From Anaerolineales bacterium (GTDB lineage: Bacteria > Chloroflexota > Anaerolineae > Promineifilales > Promineifilaceae), in the NCBI GenBank assembly GCA_020432595.1, contig JAGQGA010000074.1, forward strand, positions 1-13,878: DNA of 13,878 nucleotides, written 5' to 3'. Below are positions 6,754 through 13,636 of this stretch, piece after piece (the stretch's first letter is position 1; every line of letters begins with the position of its first letter). The translations under genes were made by a program, and so were the position numbers. The notes under the pieces were generated by a model. The model ran no database searches and was not told where the DNA came from. It worked only from the letters and a program-made list of their open reading frames with translations.

Positions 6754-7023
6754 CTATGCTTTTGCGAATACAAAGCGTCCCAACAACACGCCCCAAATAA
6801 CGGCGACGATACCTGTAACCATCCCCATCACCAGAGCCGCTTGAGGCGCGCCTTCATTCAGAAAGCCAACGATCAATTCCAGGACAAAAACGGTATAGAT
6901 GATGCCCAAAACGGTTAGCAGCCAATGCCACCATGTGAGATGCAGCTCATTTCTCCGTGCATAATCAACCAACACAAGTAAGCCCGCCATTGCCAAAGCG
7001 CCAATCAATAGATGTACAATCAT
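6754..7023 (-). CDS. rdhB: RdhB-like membrane anchor of reductive dehalogenase
   Basis: The 89-aa product from ATG 7023 has three membrane helices (about 2-20, 32-52, 62-83). It includes LTWWHWLLTVLGIIYTVF and a loop FLNEGAPQAALVMG, which resembles the conserved second loop of RdhB anchors (acidic-Gly-x-Pro-Gln-Ala-Ala). Length and topology match RdhB, which is usually about 75-105 aa and tethers exported RdhA to the outer face of the membrane. The open frame extends 34 codons further upstream, but that extension runs through an inverted repeat and has no ribosome site. At 7023, GAAGGA lies 7 bp before the ATG, so I take the short form. It sits directly between rdhA and rdhC. Such short anchors diverge fast, so the call depends partly on context. 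Confidence 0.85.
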   Translation of the reverse strand: MIVHLLIGALAMAGLLVLVDYARRNELHLTWWHWLLTVLGIIYTVFVLELIVGFLNEGAPQAALVMGMVTGIVAVIWGVLLGRFVFAKA

Positions 7024-7042
7024 TTTTAATTCCTTCTTTTGG

Positions 7043-7062
7043 ATTCCCGCCTGTGCGGGAAT
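7043..7062. repeat. Hairpin ATTCCCGC-CTGT-GCGGGAAT before rdhB
   Basis: A perfect 8-bp inverted repeat with a 4-base loop lies 20 bp before the rdhB ATG. The same type of sequence is a common dispersed repeat in many bacterial genomes, often mistranslated as IPAQAGIQ; that reading appears here in the upstream extension of the rdhB frame. In RNA it could slow exonucleases or tune rdhB expression. Confidence 0.7.
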
Positions 7063-7093
7063 GAGAGTTGAAATTGTTTTGAAAACGATGCTA

Positions 7094-7138
7094 AGGCGTT
7101 TTCGGAATATTAAATAACCCTTCAATCCGAAAACGCCT
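7094..7138. repeat. 13-bp inverted repeat in the rdhA-rdhB gap
   Basis: AGGCGTTTTCGGA at 7094-7106 pairs perfectly with TCCGAAAACGCCT at 7126-7138 across a 19-base loop. No T-tract follows on the minus strand, so it does not look like a standard terminator. It may be a dispersed repeat or an mRNA-stability hairpin between rdhA and rdhB. Confidence 0.75.
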
Positions 7139-7141
7139 CAA

Positions 7142-7195
7142 GCGGAATCCGCAAAACAACACACTTTCTTCCTACTATTACTTCGCGGATTCCGC
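7142..7195. repeat. 11-bp inverted repeat directly after the rdhA stop
   Basis: GCGGAATCCGC at 7142-7152 and GCGGATTCCGC at 7185-7195 are reverse complements separated by 32 bases. The right arm touches the rdhA stop codon (TAG at 7196-7198 read on the minus strand). Each arm is itself nearly palindromic, so alternative folds are possible. It may mark the end of the rdhA message segment. Confidence 0.72.
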
Positions 7196-8884
7196 CTAAT
7201 CCTTGATATGGATATACTTATCGCTTTCCCAGAAAATCATATTAGGCTCTTGCTTGCCATAACCACCAGCGTCATCGAGATTGACCAGCAGTTTATCAAT
7301 TGACCCAGAATTGGCGCCGATCATGATACGGGTGACATCGTGCAGCCAGCTTTCGGGCTTGTTGAAGGGGCACACGCGAATGCACATGCCACATCCACTG
7401 CCGTTGGCGATCCAGCTCTCCCAGCATTTTTCGGGGTTGGAAGACCATTTCAATACCCCCGAGTTTGAACTCATATTGGCAGCTTCCATCGTCTTATCTT
7501 CATAAGAGATCGCCTGACTGGGGCATAACTCAGCACATTTCATACAGGCTTTGCAAAATTCTTCCACGCCGAACTTGATCGGCTTATCATTTTCCAGGGG
7601 CATATCGGTGATGACTTTGGCGATGCGGACGCGCGGCCCGTATTTGGGTGTGATCAGCATCCCGCTGCGGCCGCCTTCACCCAAGCCCGCTTCGATAGCC
7701 ATCGGCACACTGATATTCGTGTTATTGCCGCAGGGGATGGCGTTATATCCCAGCTTGCGGATGAACTGCGCTAAAGAGCCGCCAGTGATCGCCATTTTGG
7801 AGTAGGCATCCTGCGTGATTGCTACCGTCAGGTGGGTAGGAGCGGCTTCGATACCATCAAAATCTTCTTCAAATGCCAACACGATGACCTTGTTCATCGT
7901 TTCGGGGATTGCCAAAGCGCCATCTTCCAGATAGCGCGGCTTCGCGGATTCGCCGGGGTCTACTTCAGCAATCTCAATATCTAAGCCTAGCTTCTCAGCA
8001 ATTGCGCCCAAGGCAACTTTGGGCAAATTGGTTACAAGTTGCCCTCCCTGTCCCTGGAATTTACTGACCGGCACAGCTTTAACAAAGCTGGGCGAAGGGG
8101 CGTTACTGGGCAATAAGTTCGGATCTATACTTTCCAGTACGTCAACCAGCAGGTCTTTGATTTCCTGTCCGCCCATTGGTTCTATTTCGGCTTTGATCAG
8201 TTGCCGGGCATCTTCAGGCGAAACCTGCCCCTCAGGAAGTTCCACTTTTTCAACTTTGGTAATCTTGATCGGCGCTCTGGTTTGCGAGAATCCATCATAA
8301 TAATGAGAGTAGAGCCATTTTTCGTTTAAGTCGGTGACTCCCACCATGGAGGCGCCCAGGAAGAGGCTGGCTTTCTTCACAATGGCAGTCACTTCTTCAG
8401 ATGTAAGATGATCGTGGTCCCAGCGTCCTTCAAATTGCGGTCCCTGACCGGGAGCATTTACCTTTGGGTCTAACCCCATCAAGCCGTCATGAAGCCCCAG
8501 GTATCCAATGGATGAATCTGTTCCTTCATACATGGCCACGAAGGCAGCCCCTGCGGAGAGCGCTTTATCTACCTGAGTGTAGCCGGGATCATTTTTCTCG
8601 TAAACGGTTTCAGTCGCGTCCGATTTTTCGTTGAATTCATCATCCCACCAAATGCGGCTCAGGATGGCGTTCGTGGCATCGAAACGGGTATAGCTGTCAT
8701 CAAAAGTGAATAGAGGGTCGTCATCTGCGCGTTGGCGAATGGCGAATCCGCCATAGATTTCTTCTGATTCCAGCAGGTCGTCGCTGCCTATTTTGCCGAT
8801 TTGGGTGATGACGGGTAGGGAAACGGCCGTTAATCCACCCAGTTTCAAAAAATCCCTACGGTTTATATTTTTCTTTACAGACAT
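7196..8884 (-). CDS. rdhA: Reductive dehalogenase catalytic subunit, Tat-exported
   Basis: RdhA enzymes cleave carbon-halogen bonds with a corrinoid cofactor and two Fe-S clusters. Respiratory forms act outside the membrane as terminal reductases. The 562-aa reading from ATG 8884 has a Tat signal, NRRDFLKLGG (8-17). It then has family segments FDATNAILSRIWWDDEF (68-84) and DPGYTQVDKALSAGA (99-113), and the highly typical GLGEGGRSGMLITPKYGPRVRIAKVITDMPL (400-430). Cluster ligands are C444/C447/C450/C454P and C487/C498/C501/C505P. The start is chosen for GAGGAG at 8891-8896, 6 bp before ATG; a longer frame from 8953 would run through the upstream region. Residues about 205-325 form an extra-looking segment. 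rdhB and rdhC follow. QueG shares the core but lacks a Tat signal and these neighbours. The substrate cannot be deduced. Confidence 0.93.
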   Translation of the reverse strand: MSVKKNINRRDFLKLGGLTAVSLPVITQIGKIGSDDLLESEEIYGGFAIRQRADDDPLFTFDDSYTRFDATNAILSRIWWDDEFNEKSDATETVYEKNDPGYTQVDKALSAGAAFVAMYEGTDSSIGYLGLHDGLMGLDPKVNAPGQGPQFEGRWDHDHLTSEEVTAIVKKASLFLGASMVGVTDLNEKWLYSHYYDGFSQTRAPIKITKVEKVELPEGQVSPEDARQLIKAEIEPMGGQEIKDLLVDVLESIDPNLLPSNAPSPSFVKAVPVSKFQGQGGQLVTNLPKVALGAIAEKLGLDIEIAEVDPGESAKPRYLEDGALAIPETMNKVIVLAFEEDFDGIEAAPTHLTVAITQDAYSKMAITGGSLAQFIRKLGYNAIPCGNNTNISVPMAIEAGLGEGGRSGMLITPKYGPRVRIAKVITDMPLENDKPIKFGVEEFCKACMKCAELCPSQAISYEDKTMEAANMSSNSGVLKWSSNPEKCWESWIANGSGCGMCIRVCPFNKPESWLHDVTRIMIGANSGSIDKLLVNLDDAGGYGKQEPNMIFWESDKYIHIKD

Positions 8885-8900
8885 ATGTATCTCCTCATAT

Positions 8901-8919
8901 TTCTCAACAAGTTTGAGAA
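8901..8919. promoter_or_regulatory. Perfect palindrome in the rdhA leader, candidate operator
   Basis: TTCTCAA-CAAGT-TTGAGAA is a 7-bp perfect inverted repeat with a 5-base spacer, 17 bp upstream of the rdhA ATG and just before its ribosome site. Its size fits a dimeric regulator site, or it could form an mRNA hairpin. I saw no copy at the other two tetR-type loci, so it would be specific to rdhA. Confidence 0.4.
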
Positions 8920-8953
8920 CCATACGAACCTTAGACCGCTGTGTGCGGAACAT

Positions 8954-8982
8954 TTAACCCGTATTTGAGAGGATGGTATAGT
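8954..8982 (+). promoter_or_regulatory. Promoter of second tetR gene
   Basis: TTAACC (8954-8959) and TATAGT (8977-8982) are 17 bp apart and align with the promoter of the first tetR, each with one or two changes that weaken the consensus. Downstream, the leader block is nearly identical (two changes in about 45 bases). It is divergent from rdhA. No convincing separate rdhA promoter was found in the gap. Confidence 0.55.
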
Positions 8983-9035
8983 CTGCATCATGCTAAGTCA
9001 AGCAAATTTGAAGTTGTGAAACAAAGGCAGGGAAA

Positions 9036-9611
9036 ATGTACCATATCAAAAACGACCAACGCGCCATCCGTTCCAGCCAACTGCTGTATGAGGCGTTAGC
9101 CGGCCTGATGCGCGAGAAATCATTCGACACCATCACGGTGACCGACTTGGTGGAAGCGGCGCAGGTAGGACGAACCACGTTTTACCGCAACTTCGACAGT
9201 ATCGAGGATATTTTGCACATGCGCTGCGACCAGACGTTTGATGAGTTGATCAGCTACACCAAATCTTATCTACAAAAACAGACGAGTGAAGCGCCCATGG
9301 GAATGCTGAAACCGATGCTGCGCTATTTCTATTTGCATTCGGACATCATTGAACTGCTGATGGCGGCGAGGCGCATTGACATGATTCAAGATGCGTTTCG
9401 CGCCCGCATGGAGCCGTTCAAGGCGGAGCTTGTCGCCCGTCAAGGCATCGCCGAGGAATTTTTTGATTATGCCATGGCGATACGGACGGGCGTTATGACG
9501 AATATCTTGATTCAGTGGATCAAAACGGACAAACGGCAGGCGCCGGATGATCTGGCGGATGCGGTAAGCGAGATGTTTCGCAATAGGGTGACGTTGGATC
9601 AGTTGTTGTGA
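9036..9611 (+). CDS. TetR/AcrR family transcriptional regulator, copy 2
   Basis: This 191-aa protein is a near-twin of the one at 3819 (182 of 191 residues identical). The helix-turn-helix ITVTDLVEAAQVGRTTFYRNF differs only by Ala for Thr41 and the recognition helix is unchanged, so both proteins should bind the same operator. Differences in the ligand domain are V67T, D73S, D85E, V88M, C113R, I115M and S127P (copy 1 to copy 2), plus N23G in the first helix. The last 64 codons are identical at DNA level. It is divergent from rdhA, across a 151-bp gap, and is the likely local regulator of the rdh operon; control of rdh genes by a TetR-type protein is inferred from position. The tnpR-tnpA genes start 259 bp downstream. 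Confidence 0.92.
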   Translation: MYHIKNDQRAIRSSQLLYEALAGLMREKSFDTITVTDLVEAAQVGRTTFYRNFDSIEDILHMRCDQTFDELISYTKSYLQKQTSEAPMGMLKPMLRYFYLHSDIIELLMAARRIDMIQDAFRARMEPFKAELVARQGIAEEFFDYAMAIRTGVMTNILIQWIKTDKRQAPDDLADAVSEMFRNRVTLDQLL

Positions 9612-9735
9612 TGGGGGGATTGGGAAAAGAATTCTAAAATCATATACGTGCATGGTTGACCCCGCCACTCTTCCTCCTGTATATAAATAAAGGCAAAACC
9701 CCATCGATAACGTTAGCCATTTATAACAAATTATA

Positions 9736-9818
9736 GTCCAACAAAACGAGGGTTATTTTGGACGCCTGCTGACGAGGTCGCTCTGCGCATCCTTTCTCTG
9801 AAAGGTGTATCCAAAATA
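9736..9818. other. Candidate res (resolution) region upstream of tnpR
   Basis: The 259-bp gap 9612-9870 holds no gene. It has inverted motifs expected of serine-resolvase subsites: GTCCAA (9736-9741) opposite TTGGAC (9758-9763), and TATTTTGGA (9754-9762) opposite TCCAAAATA (9810-9818). Tn3-family res sites usually lie just upstream of tnpR. The assignment is by position and symmetry only. Confidence 0.4.
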
Positions 9819-9870
9819 GTGGTCTAATTATTCAATGTACAATAAACTATCCATCACACCTTTTTAATGG

Positions 9871-10470
9871 ATGGTTGCAATGAAAATTGGCTACGCTCGC
9901 GTCAGCACCCAGGAACAGAATCTGTCGCTTCAGTTGGACGCGCTTCAAACGGCCGGATGCGCGACGATTTACCAGGAAAAAGTCACCACTACCAAAAAGG
10001 AACGCCCTGAATTGCAGAAACTGATGAGCCAGCTTCGCGCTGGGGATGTGGTCGTCGTCTGGAAACTAGATCGACTAGGGCGTTCTCTAAAAGACTTGGT
10101 GAGTTTAGTGAATGAGATGCAGGGAAGGGAGGCGGAGTTCCAAAGCCTAAACGACCACATTGACACCACCACGCCGCAGGGCAAATTTACCTTTCACTTG
10201 TTTGCAGCTCTGGCTGAGTTTGAGCGGGATATTATCCGGGAACGAACAAAGGCTGGTTTAGCGGCGGCGCGGGCGCGCGGCCGTAAAGGGGGGCGGCCCA
10301 AAGGGTTGTCGAAAGAGGCGCAGCACACAGCTATTATTGCCGAAAAGCTATACCAGGAAGGCGAATTGACTGTGAAGCAAATCTGTAAACAACTCTCAAT
10401 TTCCAGAGGAACCTTTTACAATTATCTCCGGCATCGAGGAGTAGACTTGAGTTCGCCGCGAAATGCCTGA
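9871..10470 (+). CDS. tnpR: Tn3-family serine resolvase
   Basis: The 199-aa protein is a small serine recombinase. It begins MKIGYARVSTQEQN with the nucleophile Ser12 (9 if the second Met at 9880 is the start) and conserved Arg10. KLDRLGRSLKDLV (65-77) supplies the active-site arginines. FHLFAALAEFERDIIRERTKAGLAAARARG forms the long E-helix and linker, and LTVKQICKQLSISRGTFYNYLRHRG is the C-terminal helix-turn-helix. It resolves cointegrates made by replicative transposition at a res site. Neither possible start has a clear ribosome site; MKIGYARVS at 9880 is the canonical family start. tnpA begins 2 bp after its stop. The C-terminus is slightly longer than the roughly 185 aa of Tn3 resolvase. 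Confidence 0.93.
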   Translation: MVAMKIGYARVSTQEQNLSLQLDALQTAGCATIYQEKVTTTKKERPELQKLMSQLRAGDVVVVWKLDRLGRSLKDLVSLVNEMQGREAEFQSLNDHIDTTTPQGKFTFHLFAALAEFERDIIRERTKAGLAAARARGRKGGRPKGLSKEAQHTAIIAEKLYQEGELTVKQICKQLSISRGTFYNYLRHRGVDLSSPRNA

Positions 10471-10472
10471 TC

Positions 10473-13400
10473 ATGCCCGCCAACTTTCCCACCGCTGAAC
10501 AAAAGCGATATTACGGCCGTTACGTAGAAGCCCCCACACCAGACCAACTCGGCCAACATTTTCACCTCACGGAAACGGATTTCTTTCTCATTTACGGCCG
10601 TACCAAAGAACACACCCAGTTGGGGATTGCGGTGCAAATCGGAACGGTGCGTTTTCTGGGGTTGTTCTTGCCCGATTCCCAATGGCATACCGTTCCTTTG
10701 CCGGTTGTGCAGTATGCGGCCGCCCAACTGGGCATTGCTCCCGACTTATGGCTGGAATATGTGAACGGCCGTCGCGCCACCATCGGCGAACATCAAGCCC
10801 TCATTCGGCAGCGATACGGTTACCGGGATTTCACAGACGAATCCGCCTTGTTTTCGACAATCCGCTGGCTATACGCCCGCGCCTGGTTGCACGATGAACC
10901 GCCCAGCCGGCTATTTGACCTGCTTGTTCTATGGCTCAAACAGCGCAAAATCCTGCTGCCCGGCATCACCACGCTGGAAGAACTCATCAACCATATCCGC
11001 GACCAGGCAGCGCGGCGCGCTTGGGCGCGATTAGATAAACAACTGACAGAAACGCAGCGACAAACATTGCAAACGCTGGTTACGACAGAAAACCGGGAGC
11101 AAAGCGCGCTGGATCGGCTGCGGGACGGCCCGACATCGATTAGTTCCGACGCGCTGAAAGTCGCTCTGGAACGCATCAAAGAGCTACGGCAAATGGAAAT
11201 CGGCAACCTCGATATTAGCTGGCTGGCTCTGGATCGTCTGAAAAAACTGGCCCGCCACGCCGGGTTAAGCAAGGCAGATACGATTAACCGGCTAAAGGAG
11301 CCGCGCAAATGGGCGACATTGGCCGCTTTCGTCTATGCCTATGAAACGCGAGCGGTTGACGATGCTCTGGATGTGTTCGACAGCCTGGTGCAAACGCGGC
11401 TAACCCGCGTCGGCAACCAGGGGAAGAAAAAACGCCTCCGCACTTTACGCGACCTGGATGCCGCTGCCCGTCACTTAGGTCAAACCGGCACATTGTTGTT
11501 GGCGCTCGATCCGACCCAACCCATCATTCTCAACGATGTTTTGTTTCACGTCATCTCGCGTGAACAACTGACTGTATCAGTCTCCCAGGTTGACGCTTTG
11601 ACCCGACCGCCAGACGACAACTACTATGAGCTTCTACTCAATCATTACAACCAGTTCCGCCGTTTCCTGCCCACATTTTGGTATACCCTGACATTCAAGG
11701 GACTGGAGAGCGAGGCTGATTTGCTGGAGGCGATACAGTTCCTGAAAGGATTGGAAGCCAAGAATTTACCGGCTCTGCCCAAAGTGAAAAAGCAGCAGCT
11801 TATTGACGAAGCGCCGCAAGGTGTCATCACATCCGCCTGGCAGTCATACGTAATTGACCAAGATGGACACATCCATTTGCATTACTATACCTTTTGCGTG
11901 CTGCTGCAACTGCGAGACGCCCTCCGTCGCCGTTCGGTCTTTGTGACCGGCAGCGAACGCTGGGGCGATATTCGAGACAAACTCCTGCCGGACGCAACCT
12001 GGCAGAAGGTCAAAACACAGGTTTGCCGTTCATTGGGATTACCAACCTTTCCCGAAACAATGGTGACCTCGTTAGAAAACCAACTGGATACAGCCTACAA
12101 ACACACAGGCGACAACCTGCCTGAAAATACGAAGGCCAGACTAGAAAAGGTGAAAGACAAGACCCGCTTCATTCTGGAACCATTGGGGGCATTAGCCGAT
12201 CCGGATTCCTTGATTGCCTTGCGGCGGGCCGTTCATGATTTGCTGCCGCGCGTGAATATCGCCGAGATTATTCAGGAAGTGGCCGCCTGGACGGGTTGTT
12301 TGGCTGATTTCATCCATATCAGCGAAGGGCCGATTCGTGCCAGGGACATTTATCGTAGCCTTTGTGCCGTATTGCTGGCTGAAGCGACAAATTTGGGGCT
12401 GGCTCCCTTTGTCGATGCCTCCAATCCCGCTTTAACGCGCGGCCGGTTAACCTGGGTGCGCCACAACTACATTCGCACCGAAACTATCGTCAAGGCCAAC
12501 GCCCGCCTGGTGGCGATGCAAGACACAATTCCCCTCGCCCACGCCTGGGGCGGCGGCGAGGTTGCCGTTGCCGACGGCTTGCGGTTTGTTGTTCCAGTGC
12601 GTTCAGCTCATGCCGGAGCCAGCCACCGTTACTTTGGAATGAAACGAGGCATCACCTGGTATCACTGGATGGTGGATCAGCAGATGGATATTCATGGCAT
12701 CCCCGTTGCCGGCGCTTTGAAAGATGCGCCTTATGTGCTAGATGGCTTGTTGGAACAAGAGACCCATCACCGGCCGAAAGAACTCATCACCGACACTGGC
12801 GGCTACAGCGACATCGTGTTTGGTCTTTTTCGACTGTTGGGGTATCGGTTCAGCCCGCGCCTGGCTGATTTGGGCGACGCTCGTTTTTGGCGGCTGGATC
12901 GTGATGCCGATTATGGCGTTCTCAACGGTCTGGCGCGACACAAAGTCAAACCTGATTTGTTCATAGATAATTGGAATGACGTTTTGCACGCTACTGGATC
13001 GTTGCAGATGGGAACGGTGAAAGCGTCGGAGTTGATAAAGTCGCTGCATCGGGCCGGTCGAACCTCGACATTAGGACAAGCCATCGGCGAAATTGGACGC
13101 ATCGAGAAAACGCTGTTCTTGTTATCGTGGGTTGACGACGAAACCTATCGTCGCCGCACATTCACCCAGTTAACTCGGATCGAACACCGTCATCGGCTGG
13201 CTAATGCTATCCGTTTTGACCGCGAAGGAAAGATGTATCAAAAGTATCGGGAGGGGCAGGAAGACCAGTTGAATGCGCTGGGCCTGGTACTCAACATGGT
13301 AGTGTTATGGACAACCCGGTACATGAATGCCGCCCTGGATTACCTGCGGGAAACGGGGTTTGATGTACGCGAAGAAGATTTGGAGCGATTGTCGCCGCTA

Positions 13401-13514
13401 GTGAGCCATCACATCAATTTCGTGGGCAAGTATCATTTTTCGTTGCCGGAGGAGGTGAAGCGGGGGGAATTACGGCCGTTTTACAATCCTAACGACCCGG
13501 CGAACATCATCTAG
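10473..13514 (+). CDS. tnpA: Tn3-family transposase
   Basis: The 1013-aa protein is a full-length Tn3-family transposase, which performs replicative transposition by DDE chemistry. The N-terminal part (about 1-170) matches the DUF4158-type DNA-binding region (YYGRYVEAPTPDQLGQHFHLTETD, RQRYGYRDF). The middle is a long helical scaffold. The C-terminal catalytic domain holds candidate catalytic residues D701 (VAVADGLRF), D774 (LITDTGGYSD) and E904 (TRIEHRHRLANAI), with DQLNALGLVLNMVVLWTTRYM after it. The length and the absence of stops suggest it is intact. Its start lies 2 bp after tnpR, without its own ribosome site, so translation is probably coupled. Four ACGGCCGT motifs lie in it, so its DNA style resembles the host region. 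It may be functional, but only one candidate end of the transposon is visible. Confidence 0.96.
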   Translation: MPANFPTAEQKRYYGRYVEAPTPDQLGQHFHLTETDFFLIYGRTKEHTQLGIAVQIGTVRFLGLFLPDSQWHTVPLPVVQYAAAQLGIAPDLWLEYVNGRRATIGEHQALIRQRYGYRDFTDESALFSTIRWLYARAWLHDEPPSRLFDLLVLWLKQRKILLPGITTLEELINHIRDQAARRAWARLDKQLTETQRQTLQTLVTTENREQSALDRLRDGPTSISSDALKVALERIKELRQMEIGNLDISWLALDRLKKLARHAGLSKADTINRLKEPRKWATLAAFVYAYETRAVDDALDVFDSLVQTRLTRVGNQGKKKRLRTLRDLDAAARHLGQTGTLLLALDPTQPIILNDVLFHVISREQLTVSVSQVDALTRPPDDNYYELLLNHYNQFRRFLPTFWYTLTFKGLESEADLLEAIQFLKGLEAKNLPALPKVKKQQLIDEAPQGVITSAWQSYVIDQDGHIHLHYYTFCVLLQLRDALRRRSVFVTGSERWGDIRDKLLPDATWQKVKTQVCRSLGLPTFPETMVTSLENQLDTAYKHTGDNLPENTKARLEKVKDKTRFILEPLGALADPDSLIALRRAVHDLLPRVNIAEIIQEVAAWTGCLADFIHISEGPIRARDIYRSLCAVLLAEATNLGLAPFVDASNPALTRGRLTWVRHNYIRTETIVKANARLVAMQDTIPLAHAWGGGEVAVADGLRFVVPVRSAHAGASHRYFGMKRGITWYHWMVDQQMDIHGIPVAGALKDAPYVLDGLLEQETHHRPKELITDTGGYSDIVFGLFRLLGYRFSPRLADLGDARFWRLDRDADYGVLNGLARHKVKPDLFIDNWNDVLHATGSLQMGTVKASELIKSLHRAGRTSTLGQAIGEIGRIEKTLFLLSWVDDETYRRRTFTQLTRIEHRHRLANAIRFDREGKMYQKYREGQEDQLNALGLVLNMVVLWTTRYMNAALDYLRETGFDVREEDLERLSPLVSHHINFVGKYHFSLPEEVKRGELRPFYNPNDPANII

Positions 13515-13528
13515 CGAGTTATGTCAAT

Positions 13529-13566
13529 GCGACCGGAAATTTTCCGACGCATACGACACAGACCCC
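13529..13566 (+). mobile_element. Candidate right terminal inverted repeat of the Tn3-family element
   Basis: The 38 bases ending in CAGACCCC begin 14 bp after the tnpA stop. Read outward-in on the minus strand they start GGGGTCTGTGTCG and contain GGAAAATTTCC, matching the usual form of Tn3-family ends (38 bp, GGGG start, A/T-rich inner part). No matching left end was found in the window, so this is a candidate only. Confidence 0.5.
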
Positions 13567-13636
13567 ATGATGAGCTGCATAAGCTCGATGCGGAACACGC
13601 CAAAGTTTTCATCAGTTTTGAGTAACAATTGGGTGA

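Noticed and set aside
7024..7125. Upstream extension of rdhB by 34 codons
   Set aside because: It runs through the ATTCCCGC hairpin and part of a 13-bp inverted repeat and gives the familiar spurious IPAQAGIQ peptide; ATG 7023 has a good ribosome site.
7950..7965. GGGGTCTACTTCAG as a Tn3-type left terminal repeat
   Set aside because: It lies inside intact rdhA coding sequence and matches only the first seven bases of the candidate right end.
8885..8953. Upstream extension of rdhA by 23 codons (start at 8953)
   Set aside because: The GAGGAG site 6 bp before ATG 8884 and the Tat signal directly after it fix the shorter start; the extension crosses the leader palindrome.
9613..9650. GGGGGG run after tetR copy 2 as the left end of the Tn3 element
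   Set aside because: Only the G run matches the candidate right end; the TCTGTGTCG and inner A/T-rich part are absent, and the first G residues are shared with the region after tetR copy 1.
10820..11308. Minus-strand open frame of 162 codons inside tnpA
   Set aside because: Antisense to the conserved transposase, Ser/Arg-rich, with no recognisable domain.
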